64,000 nt of DNA, taken from NCBI RefSeq assembly GCF_026342435.1, contig NZ_JAPEMT010000001.1, positions 1,916,501 to 1,980,500 on the forward strand, written 5' to 3'. The DNA is from Streptomyces sp. NBC_00237. Lineage in GTDB: Bacteria > Actinomycetota > Actinomycetes > Streptomycetales > Streptomycetaceae. Below the pieces are notes generated by a model. The model was given only the letters and a program-made list of their open reading frames with translations. It made no database searches and was not told the DNA's origin. A program made the translations under genes and the position numbers. Position 1 is the first letter of the stretch, and each line of letters opens with the position of its first letter. This document shows positions 30,470 to 38,070 of this stretch, in pieces.

Positions 30470-32266
30470 GTGCGAGAGATCCTGTACCGGCTGCGTGGGC
30501 AGCCAATTCGTATCAACGTGGTCGAGTGCCCCGATGACCTGAAAGCCTTCGAGGATTTCGTACGACGCTTCCCGGTGTTGGGGTTCGACACAGAGACCAC
30601 GGGCCTTGATTATTGGAATGCCAGGGGTGACAGGGGCTTCCGTCTTCGCCTGGCACAGTTCGGCACGGGGGCCGAGTCCTACGTCATCCCCGTGGAGCTA
30701 GGCCCTGAGTACGGGGCCGCAGTGGTAAGGGCTCTCAGGGCCGCTGAGAGCCTGATAGCTCAGAACGCTACTTATGACCTTCACGTCGTGGAGGAGTGTC
30801 TAGGCATTCCTATGGAGGATCTGGCTCCCAAGACATGGGATACAAAGCTATTGGCCCACCTCGTCGATCCGAGGGCTACCCGAGAGGGTGGCCCTGGGCT
30901 CAGCTTGGAAGACCTCGTCAGATTCTACATAGACCCTGTTGCAGCCGACGAAGTAAAAGGCTCTGCAAGGGAATTGGCTCAGGAGTACAAGACCACTAAG
31001 GCGGAGATATGGAAGGTGGTCAGTCTCCAGGACCCGAAATATTTGCTGTACGCAGGTATGGATCCCGTGTGGGCCTATCGGCTCTGGCAGATTCTCTATC
31101 GGCTGGTGCCTGCTAGGTCTAAGGCATCTGGCCTCATTGGCTGGGAGCACCGACTAGCCCATGTCTGTGCCAAGTTGGAGCGGACTGGCTATCTCCTCGA
31201 TGTCGAGTACGCGGAAAGGTGCTGTGCTGAGCTGACAGCACAGCAGGAGGAGGCTGCTTATACAGCCCTCTCTTACGGCGTAAGCAAGGTCGGCAGCACA
31301 GATCAGCTTGTGGAGGCTTTCACCCGACTCGGGTACGGGTACAGGCTGGGTAAGAAGACGGCTAAGGGCAATGTCTCCGTCGATGATTCTGTGTTGCAGT
31401 CTATTGACCACCCTCTAGCGCAGGCTGTTATTGATGCGAAGCGAGCTGGGAAGTTTCGTAAGACCTGGTTCGAGAATGCTCTGAATGGGCGGGACTCCCT
31501 TGACAGGGTGCACGCTTCGCTGAATTCATTGGCTGCCAGAACAGCCCGCATGACAATTACGGGAAGTGTTCCGGCACAGACATTCCCTGCTGGCTCAGGA
31601 TTTGTTAGAGGGATGTTCCTCGCAGAAGAGGGGCATGTGACGGCAAGTATTGACTATTCCGCCCAAGAATTGAGAGTAGCAGCGGCTCTCTCCCGAGACT
31701 CACGCATGATTGCAGCATTCCGTAATGCTGAGGATCTGCATCAACTGACTGCCGATGCGGCGGGAGTGTCGAGGAAGGTTGGCAAGATGGCCAACTTCCT
31801 TACCTGCTATGGAGGAGGGCCTAAGGCGCTTGCGCAACAGGCGAGTATCCCGCTTGAAGACGCGAAGCGGGTAATTGCAGGATTCAACTCGACCTTCCCA
31901 GGTGTTCCCAAGCGGGCAGAACAAGAAGCGGATTTTGCTCGGAGAGAGGGCTACATCTGGAGTGCGACAGGGCGAAGGATTCCCGTAGACCGTGGGCGCG
32001 AATATGCGGCCATCAACTACCTGATCCAGTCCTCTGCGAGGGATGTTACTGCTAGGGCCCTGCTGGAGCTAGACAAGGCAGGCTTTACGTCCTTTGTTCG
32101 GCTCCCAATCCACGATGAAGCGGTCTTCAGCTTCCCCGAGAAAGAGGCTCCGGAGATGGCTCGTGAAGCGGGCAAGATCATGGAAATGGAGCTTCCTGGT
32201 GTGCGTATTACAACTGATATCAAGGTGGGGGGTCGCTCGTGGGGGAGCCTGTATCTGGCAGCGTAA
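30470..32266 (+). CDS. DNA polymerase I family (family A) with 3'-5' exonuclease
   Basis: 598 aa, GTG start. Exonuclease: GFDTETTGLD (Asp40, Glu42), QNATYDLHVVEE and LLYAGMDPVWAY. Polymerase motif A SIDYSAQELRVAA, motif B RKVGKMANFLTCYGGG, motif C LPIHDEAVFS. Shorter than bacterial PolI because the 5'-nuclease is absent. Replicative polymerase of the phage, with primase and ATPase encoded upstream. Confidence 0.95.
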   Translation: MREILYRLRGQPIRINVVECPDDLKAFEDFVRRFPVLGFDTETTGLDYWNARGDRGFRLRLAQFGTGAESYVIPVELGPEYGAAVVRALRAAESLIAQNATYDLHVVEECLGIPMEDLAPKTWDTKLLAHLVDPRATREGGPGLSLEDLVRFYIDPVAADEVKGSARELAQEYKTTKAEIWKVVSLQDPKYLLYAGMDPVWAYRLWQILYRLVPARSKASGLIGWEHRLAHVCAKLERTGYLLDVEYAERCCAELTAQQEEAAYTALSYGVSKVGSTDQLVEAFTRLGYGYRLGKKTAKGNVSVDDSVLQSIDHPLAQAVIDAKRAGKFRKTWFENALNGRDSLDRVHASLNSLAARTARMTITGSVPAQTFPAGSGFVRGMFLAEEGHVTASIDYSAQELRVAAALSRDSRMIAAFRNAEDLHQLTADAAGVSRKVGKMANFLTCYGGGPKALAQQASIPLEDAKRVIAGFNSTFPGVPKRAEQEADFARREGYIWSATGRRIPVDRGREYAAINYLIQSSARDVTARALLELDKAGFTSFVRLPIHDEAVFSFPEKEAPEMAREAGKIMEMELPGVRITTDIKVGGRSWGSLYLAA

Positions 32267-32787
32267 TTTGGTTGCCTGTGCCGGGTACGGATGGAATGTA
32301 CGAGGTAAGCAACAGGGGTCAAGTGCGTTCTTGGTGCTTGCGCGGATCGAAAACGGGCTCTCGGGCAAACATCGCCAGGATTCTCCGCCCGTGTAAAACT
32401 GGCCCGAACCGAGACTACCTTGCCGTAAATATTTTCGGCCGGAATACCAAGATTCACCGGTTGGTTTTGGAAGTGTTTTCCGGTTCCAGTCCCAGGCAAA
32501 ACTTCCACGCTCGGCATTTGGACGGCAACTCTCTTAATAATCATGCCTCGAATCTGGCGTGGGGCTCTCCTGCTCAGAACTCAGATGACAAGTTCATTGT
32601 GGGGACCCACCCCTCTCAGCGTCACCCCACTGCAAAGATATCGAGAGAGGATGCGCAATCTATTCGCCACCTGTATGAACGAGGCGGCTTGTCGCAGAAA
32701 GAGATAGGAGCGAGGTTTGGGATTAAGCAACCTCAAGTAAGCAATATCGTTTGCGGTAGGCGCTGGGCAGAGGAGAGTAAGCATTGA
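32239..32787 (+). CDS. NUMOD4-HNH homing-type endonuclease
   Basis: 182 aa, GTG start, 28-nt overlap with the polymerase 3' end. WLPVPGTDGMYEVSNRGQVR is the NUMOD4 DNA-binding motif, then HRLVLEVFSGSSPRQNFHAR, HLDGNSLNNHASNLAWGSPA (HNH_3), and a C-terminal HTH (AQSIRHLYERGGLSQKEIGA). Free-standing homing endonucleases often sit beside polymerase genes, whose conserved sequence they target. Confidence 0.88.
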   Translation: MGEPVSGSVIWLPVPGTDGMYEVSNRGQVRSWCLRGSKTGSRANIARILRPCKTGPNRDYLAVNIFGRNTKIHRLVLEVFSGSSPRQNFHARHLDGNSLNNHASNLAWGSPAQNSDDKFIVGTHPSQRHPTAKISREDAQSIRHLYERGGLSQKEIGARFGIKQPQVSNIVCGRRWAEESKH

Positions 32788-33011
32788 CCGAGACTGAGAA
32801 GGAGTTCCCTGAGGGGGGCTACCAGAACATTGAGCTTTTCCTAGAGGAGCTGTCAGCGCTGAGTCTTAAGTACGGACTGATTATGGAACCTGGGCGGGAC
32901 CAAGATGATGTGCCGTGGGTCGAGATCAGTCACATTGACGATTCGACCAAGGGGGGTACGGATCTGGGATGGATCCGGAGCAAGGGAAAGTATGGGGTGT
33001 GGAGTGGTTAA
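32784..33011 (+). CDS. Small hypothetical protein (tandem paralogue 1)
   Basis: 75 aa, TTG start overlapping the previous stop. MTETEKEFPEGGYQNIELFL, EELSALSLKYGLIMEPGRDQ. The FLEELSALSLKYGL stretch aligns with FLSDLTALSKKHGM of the next ORF, and both end in similar aromatic/Gly motifs, so the pair arose by duplication. Function unknown. Confidence 0.65.
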   Translation: MTETEKEFPEGGYQNIELFLEELSALSLKYGLIMEPGRDQDDVPWVEISHIDDSTKGGTDLGWIRSKGKYGVWSG

Positions 33012-33225
33012 CTCCACTGAGCGCAAGGAACGGCGGGAAAAGGTCCGAGTGTTTCTCTCTGATCTGACAGCGCTGAGTAAGAAGCACGGCATGTACGTCA
33101 ATCTCAAAGACGTGTGCTGCTGCGGTGAACTTGAAGTAATTCCCTTTGGCGGGGATACGTGCGGGGCGCAGGATCTTGAGTGGGATTTCGACCTTACCGA
33201 GTACACGGGGTTTATCTATGGATGA
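33004..33225 (+). CDS. Small hypothetical protein (tandem paralogue 2)
   Basis: 73 aa from GTG at 33004 (or ATG at 32992): VNSTERKERREKVRVFLSDL, TALSKKHGMYVNLKDVCCCG, ending DLTEYTGFIYG. A CCC tract may bind metal. Paralogue of the preceding gene, overlapping it by 8 nt. Confidence 0.6.
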   Translation: MVNSTERKERREKVRVFLSDLTALSKKHGMYVNLKDVCCCGELEVIPFGGDTCGAQDLEWDFDLTEYTGFIYG

Positions 33226-33451
33226 CGAAGCATTTGATGCCCTGATCGGGGACATTGCTGACAGGCTCCAAGCCGAGCAGATCCAGAAGCAAGCGGCCCT
33301 CTACTCCCTAGCTGCTGCGTGCACTGCCTTTGTCTGGAGGCAGGCTACGACTGAGGGACTCCCTCCAGAACTGGCAAAGGATATGGCTTCTGACTTCTGG
33401 GCCGCTGTAATGCAGATTCCCTACACCATCGTTAAGGGGGATGAAGACTGA
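33218..33451 (+). CDS. Small hypothetical helical protein
   Basis: 77 aa from ATG at 33218: MDDEAFDALIGDIADRLQAE, QIQKQAALYSLAAACTAFVW, ending YTIVKGDED. Overlaps neighbours on both sides. No family recognised. Confidence 0.6.
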   Translation: MDDEAFDALIGDIADRLQAEQIQKQAALYSLAAACTAFVWRQATTEGLPPELAKDMASDFWAAVMQIPYTIVKGDED

Positions 33452-33756
33452 TGGCACGCCGGATGGTCAATGATGATGCTGAGATCTACAGGGTTCTCAT
33501 TCTGCGGAAGAAGTGGGAGCGGAACCCTGACTACGACTGGCGTAGTGAGGAACTGCGGAAGAACCCGCCCTACTTGTACTCCGAGACAGAGCGAGTATCT
33601 GAGTTCTGGGGACCGTACAACTCTCTAAGCGCTGCCAAGGGGCAGCGTACGAGTTACATGCTTAATGGCGTGGGGGAGCTGCGAGAGGGGGTCATCAGCG
33701 CGTCTATTCAGAAGGCCCAGATCGTGTGGGAAGAAGCCGAGGAAGGGGGTAGCTAG
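33451..33756 (+). CDS. Hypothetical phage protein
   Basis: 101 aa, ATG overlapping the previous stop (TGATG). IYRVLILRKKWERNPDYDWR, ETERVSEFWGPYNSLSAAKG, then IQKAQIVWEEAEEGGS. Single-domain alpha/beta protein of unknown role, common type in actinophage right arms. Confidence 0.65.
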   Translation: MARRMVNDDAEIYRVLILRKKWERNPDYDWRSEELRKNPPYLYSETERVSEFWGPYNSLSAAKGQRTSYMLNGVGELREGVISASIQKAQIVWEEAEEGGS

Positions 33757-34058
33757 TGCCTACCAAGATGGAAGCCCGCTGTGACGGGTTCCGGAGGATG
33801 CTTCAGGCAGAGGTTTTCGCCTCAATCGTTCCCGGACGCTCTCCTGAGCTGAGGTATCACGAGTCTGTCTACGGGGCTCAAGCGGCAGTGGGCTGGGAAC
33901 TGCCCCCACTCGTCTCCTGGGCCCGTGAGGAGACCATTTACAGGGGTGTCAGGGGTGGAGAGGTCTACTGGCGCTCTGGAGATGAATGGTCACTCCTCTA
34001 CAGGGTCGAGGAGGGCAGCCATGCCCTCGACCTCCCTTGGCTGGAGGAAAACCAGTAA
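33756..34058 (+). CDS. Hypothetical phage protein
   Basis: 100 aa, GTG start overlapping the previous stop. MPTKMEARCDGFRRMLQAEV, then a Trp-rich end (EVYWRSGDEWSLLYRVEEGS). No motif recognised. Confidence 0.65.
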   Translation: MPTKMEARCDGFRRMLQAEVFASIVPGRSPELRYHESVYGAQAAVGWELPPLVSWAREETIYRGVRGGEVYWRSGDEWSLLYRVEEGSHALDLPWLEENQ

Positions 34059-34225
34059 TGGCGCAGATGAGATCTATGGGCGTTGAAGTCCGGTTGGGCC
34101 TTGATGAGTTGCTCCTCATCCGTAGGGCTCTGGCGAACCTCCTGGATGTCTGCGATGACGCAGATGACAGGGCCATTGAGAAGCTCATATCTGACCTGAG
34201 GGGGTCTGCTGGTGGAGTCAGTTGA
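34058..34225 (+). CDS. Small hypothetical protein
   Basis: 55 aa from ATG at 34058 (TAATG overlap): MAQMRSMGVEVRLGLDELLL then IRRALANLLDVCDDADDRAI. Helical, acidic. Overlaps the next ORF by 14 nt. Confidence 0.55.
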   Translation: MAQMRSMGVEVRLGLDELLLIRRALANLLDVCDDADDRAIEKLISDLRGSAGGVS

Positions 34226-34394
34226 TTTGAGCGCTATCCCTGACATTGATTTGCACACTTTGTATGACGCTGTTTGTGAGCGCGTGGATTACGCGCATCA
34301 CTACCCCGGTGACTTTGTGGATGCTGAGGCCATCTCGCTGGGGGCCTGCTTCGAGGCCCTGAGCCGCGAGGCGAAGCGGCGGCGGCTGTGGTGA
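34212..34394 (+). CDS. Small hypothetical protein
   Basis: 60 aa, GTG start: MESVDLSAIPDIDLHTLYDA, VCERVDYAHHYPGDFVDAEA, ending LSREAKRRRLW. Basic C-terminus. Unknown. Confidence 0.55.
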   Translation: MESVDLSAIPDIDLHTLYDAVCERVDYAHHYPGDFVDAEAISLGACFEALSREAKRRRLW

Positions 34395-34410
34395 ATAGCC
34401 GGAGGTCAAT

Positions 34411-34533
34411 TTGAGTAAAGAAGAGTGGTTGAAGGAGTGGTTGGAGCGACTTCCCGCACGTGACGAAGAGTGGGTAAGGGGGGTCCTGGAAATTTATTCC
34501 CTGAATGCGGATATTGGAATTCCTGGTGATTGA
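34411..34533 (+). CDS. Very small hypothetical protein, last early gene
   Basis: 40 aa from TTG at 34411, with GGAGG 7 nt upstream: MSKEEWLKEWLERLPARDEE, WVRGVLEIYSLNADIGIPGD. Amphipathic helix rich in Trp and Glu. Followed 8 bp later by the terminator. Confidence 0.6.
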   Translation: MSKEEWLKEWLERLPARDEEWVRGVLEIYSLNADIGIPGD

Positions 34534-34541
34534 CAACTAGA

Positions 34542-34573
34542 TGAGCCCCGCCGATGGCGGGGCTCATCCCTTT
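34542..34573 (+). terminator. Terminator between early operon and integrase
   Basis: Stem GAGCCCCGCC/GGCGGGGCTC with a 3-nt loop, then ATCCCTTTTT on the plus strand. It ends rightward transcription 4 bp before the integrase stop codon; the stem could also serve leftward. Confidence 0.85.
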
Positions 34574-34576
34574 TTG

Positions 34577-35965
34577 CTACTTAGGCAGAGGCTCAAGGCG
34601 ACTAGGATCGAATCTCTTTCCCTTGCCTGCCGGGTGTACGAGAATTGCTGAGAGTGAGTGTCGGATGGCGCGACGCCTTTGTTCTAGCGTGAGAGCTTTC
34701 CATGATCCGCGAAGGTTGACTGACTTGGCTTCAAGCTCGGCGGTGTTGGCGTTAAAGACTGCCCTCTCATGACGAAGGGTGTCCAAGTCTTTTTCCAGTG
34801 TTTCGACCATGAAGATAAAAGTAGAGTTTGACACCTCCTTCGCCTTCCATTGTGCCCGCAACGCCGCAATTGCAGTTTCGGTATCTTCTAGCTCCTTGGC
34901 CCGAGCCCATGCAGTCGGCTCCAGCTTTAGGGATCCGGTGGCCCTTTCCCCATCGACCCAAACCAAATCACGTACCAATTCGTCTGTCTGCTCTCCAACA
35001 ACGCTGACTTTCCCGCAAGCGCCTGGCTGGTTGGCAACGCAGGTATACGCGTGCTTGCCATCCTTCCGGCGTTGCCCCCTCATCTTGTGCCCGCAAATTC
35101 CACAGCGCGCGATTCCGGATAGAAGGTACTTGGTGCTTCGATCGGCTCCCGGAACTTTGCGACTTTGGAATACTGCCCCTATTGCCTCCCATTCCTCGAT
35201 AGTGCAGACGGGTTCCCAAACCCCTTTTACGAAGGACCCATCTTCGTTTAGGAACACTTCCCCTTGGTGTACTCGGAGCCCGCAATTCCTTGGGCGAAGG
35301 AGGAGTCGGCTGAAGTTTGTTTGATTGAAGGGCTTACCGGTAGTCCTGCTTACGATGCCTGCGGCTTCCCATTCGCGGGCGATGGTAGCTACTCGCTTTC
35401 CCGCTATGAAGTCTTCGATTGCCTTCCGCAGAGGCTTGGCCTCTTTGTCCCACAGTTTTGACTTATTATCGGGGTCCCAGCCGAACGGGGCTGGTCCGCC
35501 GGATTCTTCTCCAAGTTTCGCTTTGTCAAGCTGGTGCCGCTTTATGCGCCTAGACGTATCGGAGGAAGCTTTGTTTGCAATGTTCACGAAGAGCCTGGCC
35601 ATAAAGCGGCCTTCGGAAGTGGTCAAGTCGTAACTTTGAGTGCAGGTGTCAAATACTAGACGCCTTTTTGAGGTCTCATAGATATCGATGATGCGTTCAA
35701 GGTCTTTGGGCTGCCTAACCAATCGGTCAAGATCGAGTGCCACGATGCCATCAATGACTCCACTCTTAAGATCCTTGACCATCTCCTCAAAGGCGGGGCG
35801 TTTGACATTGCGTTTATAGGCGCTGAGATCGTTGTCTTCGTAGGGAACTACGTTCCATCCGTTGGAGGTTGCCAGGTCGTCAACGTCCTCGCCCTGCGTA
35901 CGGACTCCATCCCCTGTGTTCAGGTCGTCGTCGCTGATGCGGCGGTACCCGCCTACCCGTGCCAT
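34577..35965 (-). CDS. int: Large serine integrase
   Basis: 462 aa from ATG at 35965. Resolvase domain with YRRISDDD (catalytic Ser11), GIVALDLDRLVRQPKDLERI and a long E-helix; recombinase domain (APFGWDPDNKSKLWDKEAKP...FNQTNFSRLLLRPRNCGLR); zinc ribbon CGICGHKM...YTCVANQPGACG; coiled coil (ELEDTETAIAALRAQWKAK). Full length and intact, so the prophage may excise if its directionality factor is present. It lies at the prophage end next to a disrupted chromosomal gene, as serine integrases do beside attP. Confidence 0.95.
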   Translation of the reverse strand: MARVGGYRRISDDDLNTGDGVRTQGEDVDDLATSNGWNVVPYEDNDLSAYKRNVKRPAFEEMVKDLKSGVIDGIVALDLDRLVRQPKDLERIIDIYETSKRRLVFDTCTQSYDLTTSEGRFMARLFVNIANKASSDTSRRIKRHQLDKAKLGEESGGPAPFGWDPDNKSKLWDKEAKPLRKAIEDFIAGKRVATIAREWEAAGIVSRTTGKPFNQTNFSRLLLRPRNCGLRVHQGEVFLNEDGSFVKGVWEPVCTIEEWEAIGAVFQSRKVPGADRSTKYLLSGIARCGICGHKMRGQRRKDGKHAYTCVANQPGACGKVSVVGEQTDELVRDLVWVDGERATGSLKLEPTAWARAKELEDTETAIAALRAQWKAKEVSNSTFIFMVETLEKDLDTLRHERAVFNANTAELEAKSVNLRGSWKALTLEQRRRAIRHSLSAILVHPAGKGKRFDPSRLEPLPK

Positions 35966-36009
35966 CAACTCCCCCTCGCGTCTGCGGACTTGCATGGGTC
36001 GAAGAGTAC

Positions 36010-36040
36010 ATGCATCCTCTCTACATGCGCCAGCGCGTGT
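36010..36040. other. Prophage-chromosome junction (att half-site, boundary approximate)
   Basis: Chromosomal coding sense of the monooxygenase-like gene continues through codons for YLVYTRW and is then lost; the next codons give RM-stop. The crossover is therefore near 36024-36035. TACATGC occurs twice on the phage side (36007 and 36022). The exact core dinucleotide cannot be set without the other end. Confidence 0.6.
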
Positions 36041-36200
36041 ACACGAGGTACTGGTCGGTGCCCTCGACGGGCCGCAGCAGCTCGAACCACTCGAACCCGT
36101 CGGAGCTCTCCACGGTCCCGGCGCGCGACGAGAACCGCTTCTCCAGGACCTCCCGCTGCTCGGCGGGCACGGTCAGTGCGTTGATCTTCACGATGCTCAT
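36021..36200 (-). pseudogene. Antibiotic biosynthesis monooxygenase-like gene, truncated by prophage insertion
   Basis: MSIVKINALTVPAEQREVLE, KRFSSRAGTVESSDGFEWFE, LLRPVEGTDQYLVYTRW: the N-terminal half of a ferredoxin-like ABM domain (intact members are about 95-110 aa). It stops after residue 59 just where phage sequence begins. Start ATG at 36200 with AGGATGG. The missing C-terminal half should lie beyond the other prophage end, left of this window. Integration inside a conserved reading frame is the habit of large serine integrases. Confidence 0.8.
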
Positions 36201-36257
36201 GCCGTCCATCCTGCCGTACGGGTATGACAGCGGGCGGTGCGGGCGAGGGGGAGGCGG

Positions 36258-37151
36258 TCAGTCGAGGGACTGCTGGACGGGGGTGCCCTGCTGGGCCTCC
36301 AGCAGGACGCGGTCGCCCACGGGGCGCTTCAGCTGCACGGTGGCGTGGCTCAGGCGGAGGGCCTTGTTGCAGATTTCGTCGGGGCCGCGCGGGGGGTTCC
36401 TCGGGAGGACCGAGGCCGCGAGGACGACCGTCTCGTCCGTCTCCAGGGCCTTGACCACGCTCGGGCCCGTGCAGCTGCCGTGGGAGACCCCGACGGTGAG
36501 GGTGCGGCCCTTGAGGGTGACGGAGTCCGGTCCTCCGGTCATTGCGACGTCCCGTTCGGGGCTCGGCGGCAGCGGTGCGACGGGGGAGTCGGGGAACCTC
36601 GGCTGGGCGACGGCGGGGTAGGTGAAGGGAGTGTCGTAGCCCTCGACGGTGAACAGCCAGGCGGGCACGCGGGCTTGGCCCCGGCCCGTGGCGACCTCCG
36701 TCGTGCCGAGGCGGGCGGCCGTGACGTGGAGGGTGTGGCCGCCGTCGGGGGCGTTGGAGCCCTCGCCGAGGAGGTCGACCGCCTGGAGCGCGGTCAGGGG
36801 CTCCGCCGTGCGGGTGGTGCCGTCGGGCCAGGTGGCCCTGGCCTCGGGGCGGGTGGTGGGCAGCTTTCCCGTGGCGACGTACGCACCCTTGAGGTGGGCC
36901 GTGTTGTCGGCCGAGGAGCGGAATCCGCCCTGGGGCAGCCCCGTCCGGAACCGGCCCAGGGGGAAGAAGCCCCGACGCATGGTGGCCAGAGCCTCCGTGC
37001 CTTTCCACGCCTCGGCGACCGTGCGCATGCGGGAGCCGGGATCCGCGGCGGTCACTTCGACGGAGCGCACTTCGGTGCCGCAGGCGGTGAGTGTCAACAG
37101 GGCTGATAACGCGGCCAGTTGGCGGGTTCTGGCGGTGCTCGGCGTGCGCAT
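36258..37151 (-). CDS. Lipoprotein, function unknown
   Basis: 297 aa. Signal peptide ending in lipobox LTLTAC (Cys24). The extracellular part (WKGTEALATMRRGFFPLGRF, LKGAYVATGKLPTTRPEARA, LTALQAVDLLGEG, AWLFTVEGYDTPFTYPAVAQ) has no enzyme motif recognised. ATG at 37151. First intact chromosomal gene next to the prophage. Confidence 0.7.
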   Translation of the reverse strand: MRTPSTARTRQLAALSALLTLTACGTEVRSVEVTAADPGSRMRTVAEAWKGTEALATMRRGFFPLGRFRTGLPQGGFRSSADNTAHLKGAYVATGKLPTTRPEARATWPDGTTRTAEPLTALQAVDLLGEGSNAPDGGHTLHVTAARLGTTEVATGRGQARVPAWLFTVEGYDTPFTYPAVAQPRFPDSPVAPLPPSPERDVAMTGGPDSVTLKGRTLTVGVSHGSCTGPSVVKALETDETVVLAASVLPRNPPRGPDEICNKALRLSHATVQLKRPVGDRVLLEAQQGTPVQQSLD

Positions 37152-37290
37152 GGTGGCCTCCGGGGGCGGGACGCTGAGTCGTGCGGTGTGCGCTGGGACG
37201 TGGGGCAGGCGGATCGGGTTCCCGTGGCGTTGTCAGTGGTGGGGGCTACCGTCGTGGACAGGTGATCTCGGCTGGTGGGAGGGGTGGGTC

Positions 37291-38070
37291 GTGCGGGAGG
37301 CGGTGGTGACGTCCGGCGGGGACCGGATGCGATGGGTGGAGCTGCCGGGCGAGGAGCCGTGCCGGGTGTACGTGCACGGGCTCGGCGGGGTCTCGGGGAT
37401 GTTCGTCGAGGCGGCGGCGCATCCGGCGCTGGCCGGGCGGCGGTCGCTGCTGGTGGACCTGCTGGGGTTCGGGGTGAGTGACCGGCCGGACGATTTCGCG
37501 TACGGCCTGGACGACCACGCGGAGGCTCTCGCCGCTTTGTTGAGGGAGGCGGGGGCCGCCGGGGCCGAGGTGGTCGGGCACAGCATGGGCGGGGCGGTGG
37601 CCCTGGTGCTGGCCGAGCGGTGTCCGGAGCTGGTGTCGAAGCTGGTGCTGGTGCACGCCAATCTGGACGCGATCACCCCGGCGAAGGGCGCGCCGGGAAG
37701 TGGTGGCATCGCGGGGTACGGGAGCGAGGAGGAGTTCGTCTCCACGGGGTGGGGCGAGGAGGTGCGGGCCTCGGCGGGGGAGACCTGGTGGTCGACGATG
37801 AAGACCGCCGGGGCGCGGGCCGTCTACCGCAGTGCGGTCGGGCTGACGCGGGGGAGCGAGCCGGTGATGCGGGAGTTGCTGCTCGGCCTGAAGATACCGC
37901 GCGCCTATGTGCTGCCGGAGGGGGACGCGGAGTTCCGGGGCGGGGAGGAGCTGGTGGCTGCCGGGGTCCGGGTCGTCGCCGTGCCTGATTGCGGGCACAA
38001 CGTCATGACCGACAACGTGGACGGGTTCGCGCGGGCTGCCGCCGCCGTGCTGGAGGGGGAGGACGGATGA
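37291..38070 (+). CDS. Alpha/beta hydrolase
   Basis: 259 aa from GTG at 37291 (GGGAGGGG upstream). Oxyanion HGLGGVSG, nucleophile elbow GHSMGG (Ser), VLPEGDAEF for the acid and DCGHNVMTDN for the His: a complete triad. The extra upstream open frame is non-coding GC drift. Its stop overlaps the serpin start (ATGA). Substrate unknown; likely an esterase. Confidence 0.88.
   Translation: MREAVVTSGGDRMRWVELPGEEPCRVYVHGLGGVSGMFVEAAAHPALAGRRSLLVDLLGFGVSDRPDDFAYGLDDHAEALAALLREAGAAGAEVVGHSMGGAVALVLAERCPELVSKLVLVHANLDAITPAKGAPGSGGIAGYGSEEEFVSTGWGEEVRASAGETWWSTMKTAGARAVYRSAVGLTRGSEPVMRELLLGLKIPRAYVLPEGDAEFRGGEELVAAGVRVVAVPDCGHNVMTDNVDGFARAAAAVLEGEDG

Noticed and set aside
36649..37290. N-terminal extension of the alpha/beta hydrolase ORF
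   Set aside because: It overlaps the lipoprotein gene antisense; a good GTG with ribosome site exists at 37291.
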